A DNA stretch of 64,000 nucleotides, from NCBI RefSeq assembly GCF_007109225.1, contig NZ_VJZK01000001.1:640731-704730 (forward strand), given 5' to 3'. Numbering within the stretch: the first letter of the stretch is position 1; the number at the start of each line of letters is the position of its first letter. The position numbers and the translations under genes were made by a program. Below the pieces are notes generated by a model. The model was given only the letters and a program-made list of their open reading frames with translations, was not told where the DNA came from and did not search any database. This DNA comes from Flavobacterium sp. GT3R68 (GTDB lineage Bacteria > Bacteroidota > Bacteroidia > Flavobacteriales > Flavobacteriaceae). Positions 29,501 to 37,003 of this stretch are shown one piece after another.

Positions 29501-30574
29501 AATCATCCTATGGTTTTGAGCGCAAATGGTGCCAATGCCAATGATGACTTCAATTTGGTTGGAAATCCTTATCCTTCGGCTATTTCATCAAATGACCTGA
29601 TTAATAATAATTTGTCTATATCAGGAACATTGTATTTTTGGACTCATGTGACTGATATATCTAGTGCCAATGCAGGACCGAATCTTTTAAATTACAGTTC
29701 AAACGACTATGCGATGTACAATCTTTCGGGAGGGATCAAAAGCGCGTCGAACAGTTCCGTACCGACGGGATACATTACATCAGGGCAAGGATTTTTGGTA
29801 GAGGCCATTGCGGCAGGTAATCTGACCTTCAGCAATGCTTACAGAAGAGGTACTTATGCCAACAATAGTTTTTTTAAAAATTCGTCAACCGCACAAGGAT
29901 TTTCCCGGGACAGAATATGGCTGAATATGCAAAATGCCACAGGTGTTTTCAATCAGCAGTTAATTGGTTATTTTGATGAAGCAACTGCTGGTGTAGACCG
30001 AGGATATGATGGATTGAAAAGTTCAAGTCAAAATTACATCAGTTTTTATTCCATTATCGATAATATGAAATATGGTATTCAGGGGAAAGGAACTTTTGAT
30101 TCTGCGGATACGGTTCCGTTAGGTTATTTTTCTGCGATGACCGGGACTTTTGAGATAGCTATTGACAGTATGGAAGGACAATTTAATTCTGCTGACGTAT
30201 ATTTAGAAGACAAACTATTGCAGGTCATACACGATTTAAAACTAGGTCCTTATAGTTTTTTAACCGAGACAGGAACTTTTAATAATCGTTTCGAACTTCG
30301 CTATACGAATCAAACACTCGGTGGGTCGGATTTTGACTTGACTAATAATGTAGTGAACGTCAACACTGCGAATCAGGAAATAGCTATCAGATCTCAAAGT
30401 GATTTAATTCAGACCGTAAGAATATTTGATATACAGGGAAGATTAATAGCGGAAAAAAATCAGGTCAACAACAAGAATGTTATTTTAACAGACATCGTCT
30501 CATCACATCAACTATTACTTATAAAAATATTGTTGCAGGATGGCCGGACAGTTATCAAAAAAATCGTTTTCTGA
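26501..30574 (+). CDS. T9SS-exported reprolysin-like metalloprotease with type C sorting cassette
   Basis: 1,357 aa. ATG 26501 gives the signal peptide MNKTLLVFFFILNFIVASAQ; an earlier in-frame start at 26450 does not. A propeptide-like region (about 20-200) precedes a metzincin domain: GATGGGGNAGCIGCVC (about 305) and the zinc site HELGHQFGANH (about 343-353, HExxHxxGxxH) with the Met-turn region STIMGYAGIT. A PKD-like stretch follows, then a proprotein-convertase P-domain (about 655-795; LTHTWISDINIALINPAG). From about residue 806 (TTWDGSAWSNG) the same cassette of about 550 residues as in the neighbouring genes runs to the C-terminus, ending in a type C-like signal (IFDIQGRLIAEKN, KKIVF). 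Probable secreted or cell-surface protease; no inhibitor gene is adjacent. Confidence 0.92.
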   Translation: MNKTLLVFFFILNFIVASAQKNNVWTKATEDEMRSVPKIARSEYPSKYQLFQLDWNAFKSQLTRAPKREELSAISNVIVTFPNPETGHLDSYRILEASIMEQELQASYPEIRSYVGQRIDNPSDVVRFSMSPQKGLSAIIRSATFGTSIIDPYTSDNKNYIIFNKSHSNTNFPFQCATNDAVLEMDALQKSALNNADDNQLRRLRLAMSVTGEYTVFHGGTVAGALAAINATMTRVNGVFENDFNSTMVLIAANANVVYTNAATDPYSPAASMANWNAELQATLTSAIGEANYDVGHLFGATGGGGNAGCIGCVCVNGQKGSGYTSPANGIPQGDTFDIDYVAHELGHQFGANHTFTHSTQTPVAQLEPGSGSTIMGYAGITGATDVQMNSDAYFHAISIQQVTNNIKAKACPVLIATGNATPTANAGPDKILPISTAFKLIGSGTDANGTASLTYCWEQMDIGSATTTYPNGTKTAGPNFRSFTSTSSSMRRLPRLADHVANGVGANMWEIVPGVDRTLNFRLTVRDNRAGGASNESDDMTVFFDNAYGPFSVTSQNTAGGSWTQGTNQTITWTVNNTTALTGSANVNILLSTDGGVTFPITILANTPNDGSQVITVPNVLSTTCRLLIEPTGNDYYAINTMPFAIGYTIATTCNSYTYNTAFAIPDNNTAYTVKSINVPTTGMITDVNLAVNLTHTWISDINIALINPAGTSQINIFNRSCTNDNNINATFDDQGSALVCAATITGNVVPTQALSVYNGINPQGNWLIGVRDLNATDTGSVTSYTLTICSQTTTEIVFACGALTTTWDGSAWSNGVPLKNAYAVINGNYNTATNGSFRACSMTINAGRTLTINPGGYIELDNDLTVNATGVLKVLHEGSLVMLNDTGVVTNNGNIEVYKTTSSYERFDYIYWSSPIVNATIGGIFSSWSLDHAYKFETANYSDLNNDTFDDNQDDWQLVPSATVMTPAKGYIVMTPTSGTFPSISSVMFSGTVNNGVINHPMVLSANGANANDDFNLVGNPYPSAISSNDLINNNLSISGTLYFWTHVTDISSANAGPNLLNYSSNDYAMYNLSGGIKSASNSSVPTGYITSGQGFLVEAIAAGNLTFSNAYRRGTYANNSFFKNSSTAQGFSRDRIWLNMQNATGVFNQQLIGYFDEATAGVDRGYDGLKSSSQNYISFYSIIDNMKYGIQGKGTFDSADTVPLGYFSAMTGTFEIAIDSMEGQFNSADVYLEDKLLQVIHDLKLGPYSFLTETGTFNNRFELRYTNQTLGGSDFDLTNNVVNVNTANQEIAIRSQSDLIQTVRIFDIQGRLIAEKNQVNNKNVILTDIVSSHQLLLIKILLQDGRTVIKKIVF

Positions 30575-30595
30575 TAAGTTTGTTTATTGAATATT

Positions 30596-30632
30596 AAAAC
30601 CCCGTAAAGATTAATTTTTACGGGGTTTTTTG
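30596..30632 (+). terminator. Terminator after the metalloprotease gene
   Basis: AAAACCCCGTAAA paired with TTTTTACGGGGTTTTTT, about 20 bp past the stop codon. Confidence 0.92.
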
Positions 30633-31057
30633 TTTAACGATTATTAATTGTTGAACCAATATTTAACATTCGTAAGCGATTTTTTTAAAATTAATTTTCC
30701 GTCTTGGCAGAAATCTCCACAAATTTCATATACAAATGTATCATAAATAAAGAAAAAGCTTGTTAAAATTAGAAATTTTAGCAAGTAAATTAACGCTATT
30801 TACCGAGAATATACTTACAGTTTAATTTCTATTTGTCAGTTAATCAGTTTTATTAACCGATTTCCGACAAAAGAAAGTATTACTGTCAATAATTTGTAAT
30901 TTTCTTGTAGGAATAAGGACGAATTTAATGCGATGCAAATTTATAGAAGGTACCGCATTCTTATTTACGGTTATTCCGCATAAATTGTTAAAGTTGATTT
31001 TTAGTTTAAAAATTTGAATAAAACACAAAATAAACAAAATCTTAAAACGCGCAGAAA
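30633..31057. other. Intergenic gap, no feature seen
   Basis: AT-rich spacer of about 425 bp. A minus-strand open frame here has neither a recognisable product nor a promoter. A weak AAAATTTG (31009-31016) with TTG 21 bp upstream is the only promoter-like sequence before the next gene. Confidence 0.45.
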
Positions 31058-33859
31058 ATGAATAAAACTCTACACACTTCAAAAAATAAAGCTGTTTCCA
31101 TATCATTATTGCTACTTGTCTTAGGCTCCTTAAATGCTTTCTCCCAAACCAATACTTTTACCGGCACGGTCAACTCCAATTGGAATACGGCTATGAACTG
31201 GTCTTTGCTGGCGGTGCCAACTGCTATTCACGACCTTGTGATTCCGTCAGGGAAAAGTGTTATTGTAAATGCGGACGCCTCAGCAAAAACGATCAGTCTA
31301 TCAGGAAATTTAACGATGAACAGCGGGATAAAGCTTACTGTTAATGGCAATTTGACCGTAAATGCTACCGGAAATTTTACAATGCCTGGCGGCTCCGGAT
31401 TGGCAACGTTGGTCGTCTATGGCAATTTTATGAACAATGGTCTGACTGATTTTTGGAAAAGTACAGTGGTGATTTTAGGGGATTTGATTAGTCCGCTAAC
31501 TTCCAGTTTACAGAATCAGGGTAATATAGTGGTAGGAGGTAACATAATTGGTAGTTTTGCTATTACCGGCGGAAGTGGTGCCGGACAAATTTATGCGTTA
31601 AATCCAAATGCGACCGTAACAATTACCCCAGCTTCCATTGATAACAACGTTACGCCGGGAACTCCTTTGTCCGGTTCTGAAAGTAATGCTCTGATAGATT
31701 TAGTCAATCAGGTCATCTATGGCGCGAGCTGTCCATTTGCGATTTCTGATGTGGCGAATGTTACTATCTGTTCCGGAAATATTGCAGTATTTACAGTGTC
31801 TACAACTGGAACATTGCCAACTTATCAATGGCAGGTAAACAGTGGCTCAGGCTGGCTTGATTTGGCAAATGATGCTGTTTATGCTGGAGTTTCCACGCCA
31901 ACAATGACAATTGCCAATGCCAGTATTACTATGGATGGTTACAGATACAGAGCCAGCATTACTGCGGCTTCTTGCACTAAAAACGGGAATTACGGAAAAT
32001 TAATTTTCACAGTGGCACCAACAGCTCCAATTGTTGGGGCTATTACCCAGCCAGCTTGTGTGGTTTCAACGGGTAGTGTTGTGTTGAGCGGTCTGCCTGC
32101 TTCAGGAATCGTAAATCCGGGAAATATTACTTATGTAGGTACTTCCTGCACGATTAATAATCTCAATCCTGGGACGTACAGCTTTATCGCTTCAAATACA
32201 ACTTGCGCATCTCCGGCTTCTGCCAATGTGGTAATAAATCCAATATTGACTACAATCTGGAATGGTTCTTCGTGGTCGAATGGAGCGCCAGCGGCTGACA
32301 AAAATGTTATTTTTTCTGCGAATTATAGCAGTTCCGCGAATTTTGATGCTTGTTCCTGTAGTGTAAACAGTGGCGTTAATGTTACGGTTAATTCGGGTCA
32401 TACGCTAACTGTTTCAAATGCAATCACAGCGACAAGTGGGTCGTTGATATTTGAAAACAATGCCAGCTTAATCCAATCTGGATATACAGGTATCAATACG
32501 GGTATCATCATTGCCAAAAGAAATTCGGCTCCAGTGATTTTATCTGATTATACGTATTGGTCATCCCCAACTTCGGGAAGTCAAACGTTATTAAATTTCT
32601 CACCGAATACAGCTGCATCTAATTTTTTCACGTACCATAATGCATGGACATATAGTGCTCCGGCTACAGATACTTTTACGAAAGGGTTGGGCTATGCGAT
32701 TATTGCTCCAATAGGCACCAGTACCACTGTTCCGGCGAGTCTTGCGCAACAGTTTACAGGAGTTCCTAATAATGGAAACATTGACGTGACAGTTGCCTTA
32801 GGGCCGAATCCGATATCAAACCGATTAATAGGTAATCCTTATCCGTCCGCGATAGATGCCGATGCTTTCATTAATGCGAATGTTATTGGTACCGGTTCTA
32901 TAAATAAAACGATATCGGGGACTTTGTATTTTTGGACCCATAATCATTCTCTTTCCGGGAATAATTATTTATCAAGTGATTATGCGACATACAATCTTTC
33001 AGGGGGAACAGCTGTAGCCTCAGGAACAGGAAATACCGGAGCGCCGATACGATATATTCCATCCGGGCAGGGCTTCTTTGTACATACTGTTGCCAATGGG
33101 AACGTAAGTTTTACAAACACGATGCGTACCGGAACTTCCAATACTAATTTTTATAAAACTTCCAATAGTATCACGGCGGTTCCTACATTGGAAAGTCACA
33201 GAATGTGGTTGAACCTAACTAACAGTACATCCAGCTTCAGTCAGATTTTATTGGGTTATATTGAAACCGCTACCGATGACGCTAATCCGGGCTTGGACGG
33301 ACTTTATTATGGTGCTGATCAACATGTTTTGTATTCTTTTATTGGAACTGAAGCCTACACTATTCAGGCTAAGGCGTTGCCGTTTGCCAATTCGGACGTG
33401 GTTCCGTTGGGTTATAAAATCAATGTGGCGGGGGCTACAACAATTAGTCTGGATCATTTAGATGGAGTGTTTGCAGGAAACCAGAATATATATTTGGATG
33501 ATCAGTTGTTGAATGTGACGCATGATTTGAAAGCGGCTCCGTATACTTTTACATCCCAAGCGGGAACTTTTAATAATCGTTTCGTGGTGCGTTATACTAC
33601 AGAAACTTTAGGGAACGGGGGTTTTGATTTGCATAATAAAGTGACCGTTGCCACCGGCAAGAATCAAATTATAATCAAATCCGAATCGACCGCAATAGAT
33701 CAGGTGATTCTTTTTGATGTGCTTGGCAGAAAAATACATGAAAATAAAAAGATTAATAATAATGAATTTCAGATTTCCGGCTTGTTGACACATCAGACAG
33801 TAATCGCGCAAATTATTTTGGCTGATGGTCAAGTAATAGCCAAAAAGTTAGTTTATTAA
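31058..33859 (+). CDS. T9SS-exported surface protein with type C sorting cassette
   Basis: 933 aa. Signal peptide about residues 1-29 (ISLLLLVLGSLNAFSQ). An N-terminal beta-solenoid-like region with 'LSGNLTMNSG', 'LTVNGNLTVNATGN' and 'LVVYGNFMNNG' repeats (about 85-130) is followed by an Ig-like module (about 225-320) and another short beta domain. From about residue 398 (TIWNGSSWSNG) it carries the same cassette as its two upstream neighbours, ending in VLFDVLGRKIHENK and KKLVY. No enzyme motif is visible, so this may be an adhesin or a carrier of another ligand-binding activity. Confidence 0.87.
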   Translation: MNKTLHTSKNKAVSISLLLLVLGSLNAFSQTNTFTGTVNSNWNTAMNWSLLAVPTAIHDLVIPSGKSVIVNADASAKTISLSGNLTMNSGIKLTVNGNLTVNATGNFTMPGGSGLATLVVYGNFMNNGLTDFWKSTVVILGDLISPLTSSLQNQGNIVVGGNIIGSFAITGGSGAGQIYALNPNATVTITPASIDNNVTPGTPLSGSESNALIDLVNQVIYGASCPFAISDVANVTICSGNIAVFTVSTTGTLPTYQWQVNSGSGWLDLANDAVYAGVSTPTMTIANASITMDGYRYRASITAASCTKNGNYGKLIFTVAPTAPIVGAITQPACVVSTGSVVLSGLPASGIVNPGNITYVGTSCTINNLNPGTYSFIASNTTCASPASANVVINPILTTIWNGSSWSNGAPAADKNVIFSANYSSSANFDACSCSVNSGVNVTVNSGHTLTVSNAITATSGSLIFENNASLIQSGYTGINTGIIIAKRNSAPVILSDYTYWSSPTSGSQTLLNFSPNTAASNFFTYHNAWTYSAPATDTFTKGLGYAIIAPIGTSTTVPASLAQQFTGVPNNGNIDVTVALGPNPISNRLIGNPYPSAIDADAFINANVIGTGSINKTISGTLYFWTHNHSLSGNNYLSSDYATYNLSGGTAVASGTGNTGAPIRYIPSGQGFFVHTVANGNVSFTNTMRTGTSNTNFYKTSNSITAVPTLESHRMWLNLTNSTSSFSQILLGYIETATDDANPGLDGLYYGADQHVLYSFIGTEAYTIQAKALPFANSDVVPLGYKINVAGATTISLDHLDGVFAGNQNIYLDDQLLNVTHDLKAAPYTFTSQAGTFNNRFVVRYTTETLGNGGFDLHNKVTVATGKNQIIIKSESTAIDQVILFDVLGRKIHENKKINNNEFQISGLLTHQTVIAQIILADGQVIAKKLVY

Positions 33860-33879
33860 GTTTTTTGAGAGTTAGTAAC

Positions 33880-33912
33880 AAAAAACCCCATCTGGAGAGA
33901 TGGGGTTTTTTA
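33880..33912. terminator. Bidirectional terminator between the T9SS gene and bioB
   Basis: AAAAAACCCCATCT / AGATGGGGTTTTTT, a perfect 14-bp stem with loop GGAG. It has A and T runs on both sides, so it can serve both convergent genes. Confidence 0.93.
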
Positions 33913-33931
33913 ATTGTATGAGGATTTTTAA

Positions 33932-35020
33932 TTATGCTTTGCCTTTTCCTGAAGCTTCCAGATTTTTTTCAATAGTATGCCCCGGACGCGTCCATTTTGG
34001 TTTTTCGCCTAAAGCCTGAAATTGAGAATCAGCTGCTTCAACGGTGGTTGGCTGAGATACTTTTGTAAATGGTTTTTGAGGATTCAATCCCAGCATTTCA
34101 AACATTTTCATGTCTTCATTGACATCCGGGTTTGGCGTGGTCAACAATTTGTCTCCTGCAAAAATAGAATTGGCCCCTGCAAAGAAACACATTGCCTGAC
34201 CTTCTCTGCTCATGTTCATTCTTCCTGCTGAAAGACGCACTTGAGTTTCTGGCATGATGATTCTTGTGGTGGCTACCATTCGTATCATTTCCCAGATTTC
34301 CACGGGTTTTTCTTCTTCCATCGGAGTTCCTTCCACAGCAACCAAGGCATTAATTGGCACGGATTCAGGTTGGGGATTTAATGTAGAAAGCGCTACCAGC
34401 ATACCTGCACGGTCTTCAATACTTTCTCCCATACCGATAATTCCGCCGCTGCAAACGGTTACATTAGTTTTTCTAACATTTTCAATGGTTTGGATACGGT
34501 CTTCAAAACCACGGGTAGAAATAACTTCTTTATAATATTCCTCGGAGGTATCTAAGTTGTGGTTATAAGCATAGAGTCCTGCTTCTGCTAAACGGTGAGC
34601 CTGGTTTTCGGTAATCATACCTAACGTGCAACAAACTTCCATATCCAGTTTGTTAATGGTTCTTACCATTTCAAGGACCTGGTCAAATTCCGGACCGTCT
34701 TTTACATTTCGCCATGCGGCACCCATACAAACTCGGGATGAACCACTTGATTTTGCCCGTAAAGCTTGAGCTTTTACCTGGCTAACGGACATTAAATCAT
34801 TGCCTTCAATTTCGGTATGGTAACGTGCCGCTTGGGGACAATACCCACAATCTTCAGGACAGCCGCCGGTTTTAATGGATAGTAGTGTAGAAACCTGTAC
34901 CACGTTTGGATCGTGATGTTCTCTATGAACTGATGCCGCTTCAAAAAGAAGGTCCATCATAGGTTTGTTGTATATAGCGATAATCTCGTCTTTTGTCCAG
35001 TCGTGTTTTTTGATACTCAT
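33932..35020 (-). CDS. bioB: Biotin synthase
   Basis: Radical-SAM enzyme inserting sulfur into dethiobiotin. The [4Fe-4S] motif C-x3-C-x2-C is in GGCPEDCGYCPQ near residue 55; CMGAAWRNV and VCCTLGM carry other conserved cluster and SAM residues. 362 aa, typical length. It is 18 kb from bioF-D-A and has its own promoter; the -7 hexamer region TACTTTTG is identical to that of bioF, hinting at shared control. Confidence 0.97.
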   Translation of the reverse strand: MSIKKHDWTKDEIIAIYNKPMMDLLFEAASVHREHHDPNVVQVSTLLSIKTGGCPEDCGYCPQAARYHTEIEGNDLMSVSQVKAQALRAKSSGSSRVCMGAAWRNVKDGPEFDQVLEMVRTINKLDMEVCCTLGMITENQAHRLAEAGLYAYNHNLDTSEEYYKEVISTRGFEDRIQTIENVRKTNVTVCSGGIIGMGESIEDRAGMLVALSTLNPQPESVPINALVAVEGTPMEEEKPVEIWEMIRMVATTRIIMPETQVRLSAGRMNMSREGQAMCFFAGANSIFAGDKLLTTPNPDVNEDMKMFEMLGLNPQKPFTKVSQPTTVEAADSQFQALGEKPKWTRPGHTIEKNLEASGKGKA

Positions 35021-35040
35021 ATCTACATATTTAGAAGTTC

Positions 35041-35071
35041 CAAAAGTAGTTAAATTGTTCTAAAAACACAA
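35041..35071 (-). promoter_or_regulatory. Promoter of bioB
   Basis: On the minus strand TTG (35069-35071), 20-bp spacer, TACTTTTG (35041-35048). The start codon is at 35020, so the 5' UTR is about 15 nt and leaves no room for a riboswitch. Confidence 0.75.
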
Positions 35072-35112
35072 AGTTGACAGTGGATTATGTATATAGGAAG
35101 AGCCTTTTTATT

Positions 35113-35550
35113 TTAATCGGAAACAATATGTCGGCGCCAGTACTGCATTAATATAAAGGTTGCAATTACGGCTGAAGCTGAAGCTTCGAAAAGGACACCG
35201 AGACAATATTCATTCTCTGTAGGATTGTTCCCAAATAAAAACACATCGGAGAGGCTTTTTATATAGGCATCCCCCCCGCGTATCGCGATGTAGATACGAA
35301 GACCAATGACACTCAATATAACTCCGATAAATGCGGTTAACCCTCCCGATTTTATATTTTCAAGATAGTCATCTTTTCCTTCTTCAATATTGGATTTTAA
35401 AGTTTTGTTGACTCCATATAAAACTATAAAGATGTTTAGGATTCTTAGAAAAAATATATCTGATAAGCCAAGTGCTTCCATAAGTAGGAAATAGGCACCA
35501 ACGCCTGCTGTGATTAACATTCCGTTCAACCATTCTCTGCTGAGTTTCAT
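35113..35550 (-). CDS. Four-helix membrane protein of unknown function
   Basis: 145 aa with four hydrophobic segments (about residues 9-30, 31-48, 68-92 and 115-137) separated by short charged loops (SNIEEGKDDYLENIKS). The spacing resembles small DUF-type inner-membrane proteins of flavobacteria, but I do not recognise the family. It stands between ribF and bioB on the same strand with gaps of 190 and 92 bp, so it is probably a separate transcript. Confidence 0.65.
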   Translation of the reverse strand: MKLSREWLNGMLITAGVGAYFLLMEALGLSDIFFLRILNIFIVLYGVNKTLKSNIEEGKDDYLENIKSGGLTAFIGVILSVIGLRIYIAIRGGDAYIKSLSDVFLFGNNPTENEYCLGVLFEASASAVIATFILMQYWRRHIVSD

Positions 35551-35742
35551 AACAAATAGTTTTTAAGGTATAGAATTACAAATTTTAAGGCGTTTCTGTT
35601 CGAAGACTTGAAAATCTTCAATACTGTTACATACATCAAATTTACTAAAATTATTAGCAATATTCATTCTTTTAACGTAAATAAAAAGAAATATTCAGAT
35701 AAAAAGTGGTAAAACCAAGAATATAAAGAAGCGGGTGCTGGC

Positions 35743-36672
35743 TTATAAATCTGCTAGATAAGACAAGGATGCACTACGGTCTTTTTCAAGCTGTGCCTGT
35801 AGTAATCCTACTGAATCAAATTTTTGTTCAGAACGTAAGCGTTTTAAGATCGAGACAGTTATTTTTTGATTGTAAAGGTCATTGTTAAAATCAAAAAAAT
35901 GAACCTCAATGGATAGATTTTTCCCGTCCACGGTTGGGTTAGTGCCGATATTCATCATGCCGAAAATCTCCCGGTTGTTTAAAATGCTTTTTACAACATA
36001 GACTCCGTTTTTAGGAATAAGTTTTGAGGCTTCCTCTATTTTTATATTTGCAGTAGGAAAACCTATGGTTTTCCCCAATTGTTTTCCTTTAATAATGGGA
36101 CCGGAAAGGAAATAATAGTACCCCAAATACTTATTGGCCAATGTTATTTCGCCCTCAGTAATGGCATTTCTGATTTTGGTGGAACTGATGGAAACATCAT
36201 TGATTTCCTTAGCAGAAATCTGTTCTACCTCAAAATCATATTGCTTGCCGTAAACAATCAGGTCATCAATGTTGGAGTTACGATTTTTGCCAAAGCGATG
36301 GTCGTAGCCGATAATGATTTTCTGGATATTTAGTTTTTCGACCAAAACCGTGCGAACAAATTCTTCTCCGGTCAATTCGGAAAACTGGGCGTCAAAGGGA
36401 TGAATAATCAGATTGTCTATCCCTTTTTTTTCCAACAATGCACTCTTTTCCAGATTTGAATTTAGTAATTTGATATTGCTGTCCACATGTAATACAGCTC
36501 TGGGATGCTGCGAAAAAGTTAATACCACACTTTCCAGATTATTGTTTGAGGCGCTGTTTAGCAATCTGTCAATTATTTTTTGATGACCTAAATGAACTCC
36601 GTCAAACGTGCCAAGCGTTACTACGGTTTTCTTTGGACAGGCAAATTCTGAAATGGAATTGAATACTTTCAA
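35743..36672 (-). CDS. ribF: Bifunctional riboflavin kinase / FAD synthetase
   Basis: Makes FMN and then FAD. The N-terminal adenylyltransferase domain has GTFDGVHLGHQKII (about residues 21-34, HxGH-type nucleotide motif) and 'IIGYDHRFGKNR' (about 117). The C-terminal kinase domain (about 185-305) has GKTIGFPTANI and 'NGVYVV'. 309 aa is standard. Confidence 0.96.
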   Translation of the reverse strand: MKVFNSISEFACPKKTVVTLGTFDGVHLGHQKIIDRLLNSASNNNLESVVLTFSQHPRAVLHVDSNIKLLNSNLEKSALLEKKGIDNLIIHPFDAQFSELTGEEFVRTVLVEKLNIQKIIIGYDHRFGKNRNSNIDDLIVYGKQYDFEVEQISAKEINDVSISSTKIRNAITEGEITLANKYLGYYYFLSGPIIKGKQLGKTIGFPTANIKIEEASKLIPKNGVYVVKSILNNREIFGMMNIGTNPTVDGKNLSIEVHFFDFNNDLYNQKITVSILKRLRSEQKFDSVGLLQAQLEKDRSASLSYLADL

Positions 36673-36689
36673 AAGGAATAAATTTTATA

Positions 36690-36697
36690 CAAATGTA
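36690..36697 (-). promoter_or_regulatory. -7 element of ribF
   Basis: Minus-strand TACATTTG, 17 bp before the ribF start codon; no clear TTG at -33. Confidence 0.5.
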
Positions 36698-36925
36698 AAG
36701 TTAAGTTTTGAATAAATAATGTAGTCAGATTCGGGATAATATCCGAAAGCTATTTTAGATCATGGGAGTGTTTGCTGTTTCCAGGCGCAGGGATATTCTT
36801 GCAAATTTTAACTGGTGTTAATTTTTATTAAAAGGTAGTAAGTTGTTATTCCCGAAGAGGTAAGTACGATTTAATTTTTATAAATTGCAAAAAAACACAC
36901 ATCACAATTTTTATTTGTTAATAAT

Positions 36926-36955
36926 TTGTTATAAATATAAAATATTATACATTTG
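36926..36955 (+). promoter_or_regulatory. Promoter of the first type A metalloprotease gene
   Basis: TTG (36926-36928), 19-bp spacer, TACATTTG (36948-36955): a perfect consensus, with start codon at 37004. The paralogous gene at 40656 has the same -7 sequence and the same 19-bp spacing. Apart from this and the ribF -7 element, the gap 36673-37003 shows nothing. Confidence 0.88.
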
Positions 36956-37003
36956 AACACAAATAACCAATTTTTACCTTAAAACGATTTAAATTTAATC
37001 CAA

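Noticed and set aside
30840-31106. 88-codon minus-strand frame before the third T9SS gene
   Set aside because: Low-complexity hydrophobic composition typical of AT-rich DNA, overlapping the start of the real gene.
35021-35112. Search for a biotin or FMN riboswitch near bioB and ribF
   Set aside because: Leaders of about 15 nt (bioB) and under 20 nt (ribF) are too short for an aptamer.
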